Positions 43,854-51,309 of a stretch of 64,000 bases of DNA are shown one piece after another (positions within the stretch are counted from its first letter, which is position 1; every line of letters starts with the position of its first letter). This stretch comes from Amycolatopsis solani (lineage in GTDB: Bacteria > Actinomycetota > Actinomycetes > Mycobacteriales > Pseudonocardiaceae). Under the pieces are notes generated by a model, which searched no databases, had not been told where the DNA came from, and was given only the letters and a program-made list of their open reading frames with translations. Where the stretch lies: NCBI RefSeq assembly GCF_033441515.1, contig NZ_JAWQJT010000003.1, positions 2,402,864 to 2,466,863 of the forward strand. Direction: 5' to 3'. The translations under genes were made by a program, and so were the position numbers.

Positions 43854-44270
43854 CGCCCTCCGCCGGGCAGCACCACGGCAAGTCAGCGCCCTCCGCCGAC
43901 ACCTCTGCCGCTCAGCGCCCTCCGCCAGGCAGCACCACGGCAAGTCAGCACCCTCCGCCGACACCTCTGCCGCTCAGCGCCCTCCGCCACGCAGCACCAC
44001 GGCAAGTCAGCACCCTCCGCCGACACCTCTGCCGCTCAGCGCCCTCCGCCACGCAGCACCACGGCAAGTCAGCACCCTCCGCCGACACCTCTGCCGCTCA
44101 GCGCCCTCCGCCACGCAGCACCACGGCAAGTCAGCACCCTCCGCCGACACCTCTGCCGCTCAGCGCCCTCCGCCACGCAGCACCACGGCAAGTCAGCACC
44201 CTCCGCCGACACCTCTGCCGCTCAGCGCCCTCCGCCACGCAGCACCGCGGCAGGTCAGCACCCTCCGCCG
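43854..44270. repeat. 62-bp tandem repeat array, about 6.7 copies (minisatellite)
   Basis: Units begin at 43854, 43916, 43978, 44040, 44102, 44164 and 44226 (last one partial). Units 3-6 are identical or almost so. Each unit holds two related halves starting CAGC(G/A)CCCTCCGCC. The period, 62, is not a multiple of three and no stop occurs in any forward frame, so the long Pro-rich frames here are a by-product. Confidence 0.93.
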
Positions 44271-44604
44271 GCCAGCACCGCCGCAGGCCAGCGCCCCGGG
44301 GCGCCACCCGTCACCGTCCCGGCGATCGCCGGGTCACCCATCCAGGCCCTGGCCAGCCCCTCACCCACCCCGCGTCCTGCCAGGCGCCGTCTCCACCCGG
44401 CCCCGCCCACGCAACTCAGCACCCTCGCCCGGCCTGCACCTCTCCGGCCACCACAGGCCCAGCGCCGCCACCAAAGGGCCCACAGCCCGGTCCTGGCCTC
44501 AGCCGCAACCCATCACCCCACTCGCCCCCTCCCGCGCCTCCCAGCGCCCCGAAGCAACCGGGGCGACCCACGCAACCCGCAGGTCACCCCGCCCACCTCA
44601 CCGC
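44271..44604. other. Pro-codon-like GC-rich spacer, no gene seen
   Basis: This is a 334-bp tail of the tandem array with C-rich, weakly repetitive sequence up to the stop of the metallopeptidase gene. The open frames across it are Pro/Ala/Arg-only and unlike real proteins. Confidence 0.6.
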
Positions 44605-45195
44605 TCAATCCTCGAGGGAAATCCCCCACCCGGCGGCCGCCGACAACCCCTCCAGGTACCCGATCGCCCGCTCGGTCTTCGGGTACCGCCGCACCAGCGC
44701 CCAGAACGCCGGGTCGTGTCCCGGCTCGCGCAGGTGCGCCAGCTCGTGCACCAGCACGTAATCGAGCACCCACGGAGGGACCTTCCGCAGCCGGTCGCTG
44801 ACCCGGATGGTCGCGTCGACCGGCGTGCAGGACGCCCACCTCGTGCGCATCGGCGGCACCCAGCGGACGCTCGCCGGCACTGCCTCACCGCCCAGGTACT
44901 TGCCCGACAGCAGCGCGCAGCGCGCGAGCAGGACCTCGTCCGACGTCTTCGGGGACGCCGGCCGTCGTGGTTCCGAGCGCTGCAGTTTGCGCTCCATCTC
45001 GGCGACCCAGTGCTTCTCCTCCGCCCTGGTCATCCGCGCGGGGATGAGCACGACGAGCGTGTCGTCCTTCCAATACGCGGTGACCGTCCGGTGCCGGCGC
45101 TGGCTGCGCCGCACTTCGACCTTGTGTTCCGGTGTGTCCGACGGGGGGTTCGTGTCCTCCCGGCCTCTCAGCGAGGGCATGCGTGCTTCGACCAC
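44605..45195 (-). CDS. YgjP-type (M48-like, DUF45) metallopeptidase
   Basis: This is a 196-residue protein. The zinc motif is VHELAHLREPGHDPAFWALV (HExxH with a third His seven residues on), as in YgjP/UPF0758-neighbouring 'SprT-like' metallopeptidases. The N-part has RRSQRRHRTVTAYWKDDTLVV and the RTRWASCTP core of the family. The start may be GTG 45195 or ATG 45180; there is no strong ribosome-binding site for either. It is divergent from the ThiF-like gene across a DnaA-box-like inverted repeat. Confidence 0.83.
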   Translation of the reverse strand: MVEARMPSLRGREDTNPPSDTPEHKVEVRRSQRRHRTVTAYWKDDTLVVLIPARMTRAEEKHWVAEMERKLQRSEPRRPASPKTSDEVLLARCALLSGKYLGGEAVPASVRWVPPMRTRWASCTPVDATIRVSDRLRKVPPWVLDYVLVHELAHLREPGHDPAFWALVRRYPKTERAIGYLEGLSAAAGWGISLED

Positions 45196-45249
45196 TCGAC
45201 AACGGTAAGGCCAGGCACCGACAATCCCGAGCGCCTTGAGGTCACAGAC

Positions 45250-45289
45250 CCGAGTTGTCCACAGCCCTCTCCACTTGTGGACAACTCGG
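45250..45289. promoter_or_regulatory. Inverted pair of DnaA-box-like sites
   Basis: There are 14-bp perfect arms (45250-45263 and 45276-45289), each containing TTGTCCACA, the DnaA-box form used in actinobacterial oriC. They are separated by 12 bp, between divergent genes. It may be a DnaA site or an ordinary operator. Confidence 0.55.
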
Positions 45290-45344
45290 CCGATCCGGCG
45301 CCTTCCCGAGCCTTCCGGTCGGTCCGGGGTGCCATCCTGCGGAC

Positions 45345-46400
45345 ATGCTCCTCTCCACCGCGAACATGCCCCCGGTCCTCCTGCCCACCCATCCCGCCCT
45401 GCTCCCGGGCCTCACAGTGCTCGAACGAGGCCCGCGCGAAATCCAGATCGGGCTCGACCCGCGCCACGGCGTGATCGTCGAAAACCTGTCACCGGACCTC
45501 GCCGCGCGAATACGCGCGCTCGACGGGAGCAAGCCCGTCGAGCGGCTTTTGCTCGCCGAGAGCGAACACCGCGAACAGCTGAGGACGCTGCTGCGGCAGC
45601 TGACCGCGCTCGGCCTGGTCACCGACGCCGGCCGCCCGGACGGCCCCGGACTGCGCGGCGAGACCGGCCTCTGGTCGCTACGAGCCCGTCACCACCAGCT
45701 CGCCCTGACGGAGCGGAGGCGCGCCGCGGCGGTCACGGTGCACGGCAACGGCCGGGTGGCGGTCGCCGTAGCCGTGCTGCTCGCCAACGCCGGGATCGGG
45801 CACGTCGAGCTCCAGCAGTCGGGCAAGGTCGCCGAGCACGACCTCGGCTCCGGCTTCACCCGCGCGGACCTGGGCCGGACCCGGCGGCAGGCCCTCGCCG
45901 ACCTGCTCCACCGGGTCGACCCCGAGGTCCGCGTCACGCGCCTGCACGACCGGTACCCGGACCTGACCCTGCTCACCGACGCCGTCGTACCCGCGCCGGA
46001 GGCCGTCGCCGAGGTGATGGCGGACGGCGTACCGCACCTGCTGGTGCGCGTCCGCGACGGAACGGGCATCGTCGGCCCGCTGGTCGTGCCGGGCCGCAGC
46101 TCGTGCCTGCGCTGCGCCGACCTGCACCGGACGGACCTCGACCCGTGCTGGCCGCGCGTGGCGGGGCAGCTCGCCGGCCGGCACCAGCGGCCCGACCTCG
46201 GCGCGGTCCAGGCCTGCGCGTCGCTGGCCGTCGCCCAGGCCATGCGGCTGCTCACCCCTGCCGCGCCGGCGCCGCCGGTGTGGAACGCGACACTCGAGAT
46301 CGACGCCTTCGACGGCCGCATCCGGCGACGCGGCTGGCCACCGCACCCGAAGTGCGGTTGTGGCGCGCGACCCCCTACTTCAGGAGACGTAGGCCACTAA
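45345..46400 (+). CDS. ThiF/E1-like adenylyltransferase-fold protein (TOMM cyclodehydratase-like)
   Basis: This is a ~351-residue protein. The start is uncertain; ATG 45345 (MLLSTANMPPVLL) is likely. An N-terminal winged region is followed by a Rossmann-like ThiF fold (VTVHGNGRVAVAVAVLLANAG) with LLTDAVV in place of the classical metal site. Two Cys pairs, CLRC and CGC, could hold a structural Zn. The family resembles the leader-peptide-binding part of azol(in)e cyclodehydratases, but no precursor peptide is seen. By order it is Rv3196. The function is unknown. Confidence 0.72.
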   Translation: MLLSTANMPPVLLPTHPALLPGLTVLERGPREIQIGLDPRHGVIVENLSPDLAARIRALDGSKPVERLLLAESEHREQLRTLLRQLTALGLVTDAGRPDGPGLRGETGLWSLRARHHQLALTERRRAAAVTVHGNGRVAVAVAVLLANAGIGHVELQQSGKVAEHDLGSGFTRADLGRTRRQALADLLHRVDPEVRVTRLHDRYPDLTLLTDAVVPAPEAVAEVMADGVPHLLVRVRDGTGIVGPLVVPGRSSCLRCADLHRTDLDPCWPRVAGQLAGRHQRPDLGAVQACASLAVAQAMRLLTPAAPAPPVWNATLEIDAFDGRIRRRGWPPHPKCGCGARPPTSGDVGH

Positions 46401-46452
46401 CACCGCGTGAGCAGGCTGCGCGCTCCCGCGAACGCAAGGCAGAATCGCCAGG

Positions 46453-47793
46453 GTGACCGACTTCCGCGACCCGGGCGATCGTGACACCGCGATGCCGCGC
46501 AAGGGTGCTGCCCGCACCGCCAAGCTCGCCAGCCTCCCGCTCGGCATCGCCGGCCGGGCCGTCGGCGGGTGGGGCAAGAGGCTCGCGGGCCAGAGCGCGG
46601 AACAGGTGAACGCGACGCTTTCGGCCAAGGCCGCCGAGCAGCTGTTCGAAGTGCTCGGCACGCTCAAGGGCGGGGCGATGAAGTTCGGCCAGGCGCTGAG
46701 CGTGTTCGAGGCGGCGGTGCCGGACGACATGGCGAAGCCGTATCGCGAGGCGCTGACGAAGCTGCAGGCCGCCGCGCCGCCGATGTCCGTCCGGCAGACC
46801 CACCGGGTGCTCGCCGAGCAGCTGGGCCGCACCTGGACCAGCCGGTTCGCGTCGTTCGACGACGAGCCGGCCGCGGCCGCGAGCATCGGCCAGGTCCACC
46901 GCGCGGTCTGGCACGACGGCCGCGAGGTCGCGGTCAAGGTGCAGTACCCGGGCGCCGACGAAGCCCTGCGCAGCGACCTGCGGCAGCTCCAGCGCTTCAG
47001 CCGGCTGTTCCAGGCCTTCGTCCCCGGCACCGAGGTCAAGCCGCTGCTGGCCGAACTCGCCGAGCGGATGAACGAGGAGCTCGACTACCAGGCCGAGGCC
47101 CAGCACCAGCGCGCCTTCGCGAAGGCGTTCGACGGCGATCCCGGCATCCTGGTGCCGCGGGTGGTGGCCAGCGCACCCAAGGTCGTCGTGACGGAGTGGG
47201 CGAACGGCACACCGCTGTCCAAGGTGATCGCGGACGGCGATCGCGAGACCCGCAACCTGGCGGGCCGCCTGCTGGCGGAGTTCCACTACTCGTCGCCCGA
47301 ACGCGTTCACCTGCTGCACTCGGACCCGCACCCCGGCAACTTCATGATCACGGCCGACGAAAGGCTGTGCGTCATCGACTTCGGCGGCGTCGCCCGGCTC
47401 CCCGACGGCATCCCCCACCACCTGGGCGAGATGACGCGGCTGGCCCTGGACGGCGAGTCCGCGGACCTGATGCGCCTGCTGCGCGAGAACCGGTTCATCC
47501 GGCCGGACAGCGACCTGACCGCGGACGAAGTGCTCGCTTACCTCGCGCCGTTCACCGAGCCGCTGGCCGAGCCGACGTTCCACTTCACGCGCCGGTGGAT
47601 GCAGAAGCAGGCCTGGCGGGTGGGCGACAGCCGCGGAAACGACTTCCGGGTGGGCCGATCGCTCAACCTGCCGCCCGAGTACCTGATGATCCACCGGGTC
47701 ACGGCGGGCTCGACGGGCATCCTCTGCCAGCTCGACGCGGAGATCCCGGCACGCGGCATCGTGGAGCGCTGGCAGCCTGGGTTCGCCGCCTGA
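46453..47793 (+). CDS. ABC1/UbiB-family atypical kinase
   Basis: This is a 446-residue protein of the ADCK/UbiB fold. The Ala-rich nucleotide loop and KxGQ-like element are in LKGGAMKFGQALSVF and AAASIGQVHRA, the invariant Lys is in VAVKVQYPGAD, the catalytic loop is HSDPHPGNFMI, and the Asp of the metal motif is in CVIDFGGVAR. In other bacteria UbiB-like proteins act in quinone synthesis as ATPases. By order it is Rv3197, which sits just before whiB7. The GTG start is at 46453. Confidence 0.87.
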   Translation: MTDFRDPGDRDTAMPRKGAARTAKLASLPLGIAGRAVGGWGKRLAGQSAEQVNATLSAKAAEQLFEVLGTLKGGAMKFGQALSVFEAAVPDDMAKPYREALTKLQAAAPPMSVRQTHRVLAEQLGRTWTSRFASFDDEPAAAASIGQVHRAVWHDGREVAVKVQYPGADEALRSDLRQLQRFSRLFQAFVPGTEVKPLLAELAERMNEELDYQAEAQHQRAFAKAFDGDPGILVPRVVASAPKVVVTEWANGTPLSKVIADGDRETRNLAGRLLAEFHYSSPERVHLLHSDPHPGNFMITADERLCVIDFGGVARLPDGIPHHLGEMTRLALDGESADLMRLLRENRFIRPDSDLTADEVLAYLAPFTEPLAEPTFHFTRRWMQKQAWRVGDSRGNDFRVGRSLNLPPEYLMIHRVTAGSTGILCQLDAEIPARGIVERWQPGFAA

Positions 47794-47794
47794 G

Positions 47795-47844
47795 TTGTCC
47801 ACAGGCCGGGCCGCGAAGGGGCGGATCCGGGCGAGTTGTCCACA
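47795..47844 (+). promoter_or_regulatory. Two direct DnaA-box-like sites
   Basis: TTGTCCACA occurs at 47795-47803 and 47836-47844 in the same orientation, each preceded by GAG, in the gap behind the UbiB-like gene. Confidence 0.45.
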
Positions 47845-47895
47845 GCTGCGGGGAAGCGGGTTCCACCCGGTTGGCCGAGCCGTCATGCTCGATGC

Positions 47896-48843
47896 ATGGC
47901 TACTACTCAGTGCACTGACCCGCTGTCCCTCAGTAACCCCGGCACGTGCGAGGTGATGAACCTCGAACAGTTGCGAAGGGCCGGGGTGTCCGACCGAAGA
48001 ACCAGGCGGCTCTGCGGCCCCGGCGGGCCGTGGCGCCGCCTGCACCCCGGTGTCGTCCTGCTGCGCAACACGGCTCCGACGCGGCAGCAGCTGCTGCACG
48101 CCGCGCTGGTGCGGTACGGGCCGCAGGTGGTGATCACCGGCGCCGACGCGCTGCAGGCCCACGGCGTGAAGTGCCCACCGGCGGGCGAGATCCGGCTGCT
48201 GGTGCCCGATCACTGCCGGGTGGTGGCGTGCGAAGGCGTCCGTGCGGCGCGCACGGCCCGGTTGCCGGACCCGGTCGAGGTCGACGGCCTGCCGTTCGCC
48301 CCGCCGGCCAGGGCCGCGCTCGACCTGGCGCGCACGGAGCCGGATCCGGGCCGGATCCGCCACCTGCTGACGCTGCCGCTCTACTGGGGGCTGTGCGACC
48401 GCCAAGAGCTGGTGCGGGAGCTCGACGCCGGTCCCCAGCGCGGCACGTCGGCGGTCCGGCGGGTGCTGCGTGACCTGGACGACGGACCGATCCAGGCCCA
48501 CGGACTGGCCACCCGAGTCCTGGAGACAGCGCGTCTCCCGCCGCCGAACTGGGACGTGACGATCTGCGACCGCCGTGGCCGGCGCATCGGCGAGGCCGAC
48601 GGGTGGTGGGACGAGCTCGGCCTGGCCTGGCAGTACCGCTGCGGCCCGGGCCCCTCCGGCGGCTTCAGTCACCTGGCACTGGCGGCGACGGGCATCGTCC
48701 TGGTCCGCTGCACGGTCCGCCAGCTGCGCCAGGTCCCCGACGAGGTGGCGCAGGAGCTGGCCCGGGCGTACGGCGAAGCGTCCCGCACACCCCGCCCCCG
48801 CGTCCGCGCCATCCCGATGGCCCCCTCGGGCGACGCGGCCTGA
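47896..48843 (+). CDS. AbiEi-like regulator/antitoxin-family protein without partner
   Basis: This is a 315-residue protein starting ATG at 47896. The N-terminal ~60 residues are a winged-helix-like domain (LRRAGVSDRRTRRLCGPGGPW, then RRLHPGVVLL), the form seen at the N-terminus of AbiEi-type antitoxins. A central region (LDLARTEPDPGRIRHLL) follows, and the C-terminal part resembles the DUF559/endonuclease-like end of such proteins (EADGWWDELGLAWQY). No toxin gene is adjacent. Many actinobacteria carry lone copies; the function is unknown. Confidence 0.65.
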   Translation: MATTQCTDPLSLSNPGTCEVMNLEQLRRAGVSDRRTRRLCGPGGPWRRLHPGVVLLRNTAPTRQQLLHAALVRYGPQVVITGADALQAHGVKCPPAGEIRLLVPDHCRVVACEGVRAARTARLPDPVEVDGLPFAPPARAALDLARTEPDPGRIRHLLTLPLYWGLCDRQELVRELDAGPQRGTSAVRRVLRDLDDGPIQAHGLATRVLETARLPPPNWDVTICDRRGRRIGEADGWWDELGLAWQYRCGPGPSGGFSHLALAATGIVLVRCTVRQLRQVPDEVAQELARAYGEASRTPRPRVRAIPMAPSGDAA

Positions 48844-48850
48844 CCTCGGC

Positions 48851-48959
48851 CCCACCGGCACCCGATCAACCCCGCAGGAGGCCGAATCGACACCTCGCGC
48901 CCGGACCCACCGGCACCGTTCCACCTCGCAGGAGGCTGAACCGACACGTCGCGCCCGGA
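48851..48959. repeat. Two imperfect tandem copies of a ~55-bp unit
   Basis: The copies are 48851-48905 and 48906-48959, each starting CCCACCGGCACC and containing GCAGGAGGC. They lie between the AbiEi-like gene and the convergent zinc-ribbon gene. No gene is seen here. Confidence 0.7.
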
Positions 48960-48995
48960 CTCCCCCGCGCCGCCCCGCCCGGGAGGCCGGATTGA

Positions 48996-49181
48996 TCACC
49001 AGTACTCGTCGGGCAGCTTGCCCTCGATGTCGCGCACGTGCTGCCGGGCGCAGTCCGGGCACAGCCACCGCAGCGCGCCCCGCTCGCGCGTGGACACCCA
49101 GGCGAGCGCCGTGGCCGGATCGTCGTCGTCCGAGCGGCGGCGGCCGCAGCGGGTGCACGCCGGTGGTTCCGGGGCGCTCAC
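48996..49181 (-). CDS. Small zinc-ribbon protein
   Basis: This is a 61-residue protein with two Cys pairs, CTRCG near the start and CPDCA in the middle, fitting one structural Zn site, and an acidic centre (RSDDDDPA). It starts GTG at 49181, overlapping the methyltransferase stop by 4 bases, so it is co-translated. The role is unknown. Confidence 0.72.
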   Translation of the reverse strand: MSAPEPPACTRCGRRRSDDDDPATALAWVSTRERGALRWLCPDCARQHVRDIEGKLPDEYW

Positions 49182-50050
49182 CGCAACCGTCCACAGTGGA
49201 TTTCCTTGGCGCCGAACAGGAAAAGATCGTCCCGGTGGCCGAGGAAGTCCGGGCTGCGCGGATCGGTCAGCGCGGCGACCGCCTCGCGGTCGTCGGCGGC
49301 GAGCCACTCCCCGACCGACTCGGCGAGCCACCCGATGCGCTGCAGCACATACTCGCGCAGCCGGTCCGAACCCGGCGCCGGGTGGTCGATGAGAGCGCCG
49401 AACGACTCGACGCCCTCGAGCCCGGCCTCGCGAAGCGCGCGGGGCCAGCCGTAGGGCATGGCGACGCTGCCGTCGAGCTCGGCCCGCATCCGGGCGAACC
49501 ACTCGCCCCGCGCGGCGAGCAGCCGTTGCTCCAGGCCGGGCCGGCCGACGCCGAGCTCCCAGGGCAGGCACCGGAGGTCGAGCCCGCCCTCGGAGATGGC
49601 CAATACCCCGCGCGGGCGGAGCAGGCCGGCCAGTGTGCGCAGCGCGGCCTGCTGGTCACCGAGGTGGTGAACGACGCCGGCGGCCCACACGAGATCGGCG
49701 GCGGGCACCTGCCCGGCCAGTCCGGGATCGGCGAGGTCCGCCCGCCTGCCGACGACCTCGACGGCGTCGCCGGCCGCCTCGGCGACCGCTCGCTGGGCCT
49801 CGGCGAGCAGTTCCGGTGTGGCGTCGACGAGCACGACGGTGCCCCCGCCGGCGCGGGCGAGCTCGCGCGCGAAAAGCACGCTCATCCCGCCGGCCCCGGA
49901 GCCGACGTCGACCACGGTCGGCTGTTCCGCCACCGTGGCGAGCAGCCGCCGGGCGACGGGCGTGAGCGCTTCCGCGTCGAGCGCGTCGGCCATGCGCAGC
50001 TGGGCCAGGCGGTCGGCCCAGTCGATGTCGTGGTGGGTGTGTCCGGGCAT
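49178..50050 (-). CDS. SAM-dependent methyltransferase
   Basis: This is a 290-residue protein (an alternative GTG lies five codons up at 50065). The SAM-binding motif I is VVDVGSGAGGMS, then VDATPELLAEA (motif post-I, acidic residue), ADLVWAAGVVHHL (motif II/III) and LLRPRGVLAISEGG. It is a class I fold of the ubiE/'methyltransferase type 11' kind; the substrate is unknown. It is followed by the zinc-ribbon gene on the same strand. A terminator of the whiB7 unit lies just upstream. Confidence 0.85.
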   Translation of the reverse strand: MPGHTHHDIDWADRLAQLRMADALDAEALTPVARRLLATVAEQPTVVDVGSGAGGMSVLFARELARAGGGTVVLVDATPELLAEAQRAVAEAAGDAVEVVGRRADLADPGLAGQVPAADLVWAAGVVHHLGDQQAALRTLAGLLRPRGVLAISEGGLDLRCLPWELGVGRPGLEQRLLAARGEWFARMRAELDGSVAMPYGWPRALREAGLEGVESFGALIDHPAPGSDRLREYVLQRIGWLAESVGEWLAADDREAVAALTDPRSPDFLGHRDDLFLFGAKEIHCGRLR

Positions 50051-50105
50051 CGGCCCATTGAACACCAGCGTTCCGGCGCGGGAAGCCGGACGAGGGAAGC
50101 GCGAA

Positions 50106-50135
50106 GGCCCCCGCCACCCGAAGGCGGCAGGGGCC
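50106..50135 (-). terminator. Terminator behind the whiB7 unit
   Basis: The stem GGCCCC (50106-50111)/GGGGCC (50130-50135), with CGCC/GGCG inside, lies 7 bp beyond the stop of the small gene after whiB7. Confidence 0.6.
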
Positions 50136-50141
50136 CAGCGC

Positions 50142-50396
50142 TCAGCTCGGGTCCTGGTACCGGTCCGCGCGTCGAGCCGCCCATCGGGCTACTCGGCTCC
50201 ACCGGCGGACGGCACGTGCGCTACCTCGGGCCCGCTGGGCGCGGACCCCCTCTTCCAGATCCCGTATTCGGGCCCTGGACAGTTCTTCGTAAAGCAACAT
50301 CTCGCTGATCTCCTCGATCTCGGTCTTCGTCAACTGCAGCGGCTCGCTGCTGGTGTGTGCTTCGTAATCCCTGGTCGTGACCGGTTCGACGCTCAT
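50142..50396 (-). CDS. Small protein translationally coupled to whiB7
   Basis: This is an 84-residue protein, charged and helical (TKTEIEEISEMLLYEELSRARI, then an Arg-rich second half). Its ATG overlaps the whiB7 stop (ATGA), so it is made together with WhiB7. I do not recognise the family; it could be a partner or effector of WhiB7, or simply share its induction. Confidence 0.65.
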   Translation of the reverse strand: MSVEPVTTRDYEAHTSSEPLQLTKTEIEEISEMLLYEELSRARIRDLEEGVRAQRARGSARAVRRWSRVARWAARRADRYQDPS

Positions 50397-50749
50397 GCGG
50401 CGGCGCTCCGGTGATCGCCGCCGGCCTTGGCGGCGACGGGCTCGACGGCGGCGTTCTTGCGCGGACGGCCACGGGGCCGCTTGCGCGCGATCACGACACC
50501 GCGCTCGAAGATCTCGCCACCCCAGACACCCCACGGCTCGCGACGGGCCAGCGCGCCGGCCAGGCAGGCCTCGCGCACCGGGCAGTCGGCGCACTGGGCC
50601 TTCGCACGCTCGAGCTCGGCCGGGGACTCCGCGAACCAGAGGTCCGCGTCGCCCGAACGGCAGGGCAGCGCCACGTCGGGGACGGCGATCGGGTCGAGCA
50701 GGTCGGCGAATATTGCCTCACCGGAGGCGTAGGCGACGGCCGATGACAT
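50393..50749 (-). CDS. whiB7: WhiB7 (WblC) redox-sensing transcriptional activator
   Basis: This is a 118-residue Fe-S regulator. The four cluster Cys are C30, C53, C56 and C62 (C...CADCPVREAC), the beta-turn GVWGG is at 74-78, and the AT-hook RGRPRK at 93-98 marks WhiB7 apart from other Wbl proteins. It activates intrinsic antibiotic-resistance genes in mycobacteria and Streptomyces when ribosomes are inhibited, binding sigma-A and AT-rich DNA by the -35. The gene order (UbiB-like ... whiB7 ... uvrD2) is that of M. tuberculosis. A terminator hairpin and a small ORF precede it, likely for attenuation. Confidence 0.94.
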   Translation of the reverse strand: MSSAVAYASGEAIFADLLDPIAVPDVALPCRSGDADLWFAESPAELERAKAQCADCPVREACLAGALARREPWGVWGGEIFERGVVIARKRPRGRPRKNAAVEPVAAKAGGDHRSAAA

Positions 50750-50828
50750 GGTGGTTCCTCCTTGTGTCGTACGGGTTTTCGGGTGGGTGCTGGAGCTGGG
50801 CAACGCTGTTCCTCTTGGGTTGTGCAGC

Positions 50829-50879
50829 CAAAAACACGAAGGCCGCGGATCCGGGTTTTCCGGTTCCGCGGCCTTCGTG
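50829..50879 (-). promoter_or_regulatory. Terminator hairpin in the whiB7 leader (possible attenuator)
   Basis: There are 15-bp perfect arms (50835-50849 and 50865-50879) with an inner CCGG stem, followed on the minus strand by a TTTTT run (50834-50830). It lies 86 bp upstream of the whiB7 start and 20 bp past the small ORF, the layout of a ribosome-controlled attenuator. It may equally be a plain terminator for the small ORF. Confidence 0.75.
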
Positions 50880-50899
50880 AGCCTCGTGTCCTGACTAGG

Positions 50900-51157
50900 T
50901 CAGGAACTTCGCTCCCGTATCGACAACGGAACACGGAACTGCTTGATGGTCGGCAGATCGGCCTGCGGGTACGCGGCGACAACGCCCTGCGTCCCGAAGA
51001 CGACGACACCGGTGGCCCAACGACGCTCGACGCGCCGCATGCCACGGATCTCGTGCGCGCTCACGGACACACCGGTGCCCGGGCGCTGAGCAGCCGCAAC
51101 TTCCGCGGCGCAGGACAGACGGGTGCCCGGGTTCGTGAGCGTCATGTTGATGGTCAT
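50900..51157 (-). CDS. Small protein encoded in the whiB7 upstream region
   Basis: This is an 85-residue protein starting ATG at 51157, with a strong AAGGAGGTG site ahead. The composition is beta-like (WATGVVVFGTQGVVAAYPQA, then a VPLSIRERSS end). I do not recognise it. It lies between the presumed promoter and the attenuator hairpin of whiB7, so its translation may control read-through into whiB7. Confidence 0.6.
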   Translation of the reverse strand: MTINMTLTNPGTRLSCAAEVAAAQRPGTGVSVSAHEIRGMRRVERRWATGVVVFGTQGVVAAYPQADLPTIKQFRVPLSIRERSS

Positions 51158-51226
51158 TTCACCGGCACCTCCTTCTGTATGCTGCACACGCGGCCGCCGA
51201 GCGGCGCTGTCAACGTGGATCCCCAG

Positions 51227-51245
51227 CCGAGCCCTTCGGGCTCGG
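51227..51245 (-). promoter_or_regulatory. 8-bp hairpin in the leader of the whiB7 upstream ORF
   Basis: The arms CCGAGCCC and GGGCTCGG surround a TTC loop, between the suspected promoter and the small ORF's ribosome-binding site. Confidence 0.5.
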
Positions 51246-51252
51246 TACTGGC

Positions 51253-51290
51253 AGGTTATTGCTCCCCACCACACGGGGGCAACTCAATTA
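51253..51290 (-). promoter_or_regulatory. Possible promoter of the whiB7 unit
   Basis: On the minus strand, TTGCCC (51277-51282) and TAACCT (51253-51258) have an 18-bp gap, with AT-rich TTAATT just upstream of the -35. WhiB7-dependent promoters carry an AT tract at that place. Both hexamers are weak matches. Confidence 0.35.
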
Positions 51291-51309
51291 ACGGGAAAAT
51301 CCTCGAAGT

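Noticed and set aside
43854..44270. CRISPR array
   Set aside because: The whole 62-bp unit is repeated without variable spacers and there are no cas genes.
43800..45474. Long forward open frames of 300-550 residues, rich in Pro/Ala/Arg
   Set aside because: They arise from a 62-bp tandem repeat without stops in any frame; the repeated unit is read in three frames, no ribosome-binding site precedes them, and they overlap two well-supported genes.
45250..47844. Replication origin
   Set aside because: Only four DnaA-box-like sites, no AT-rich unwinding element and no dnaA/dnaN genes nearby.
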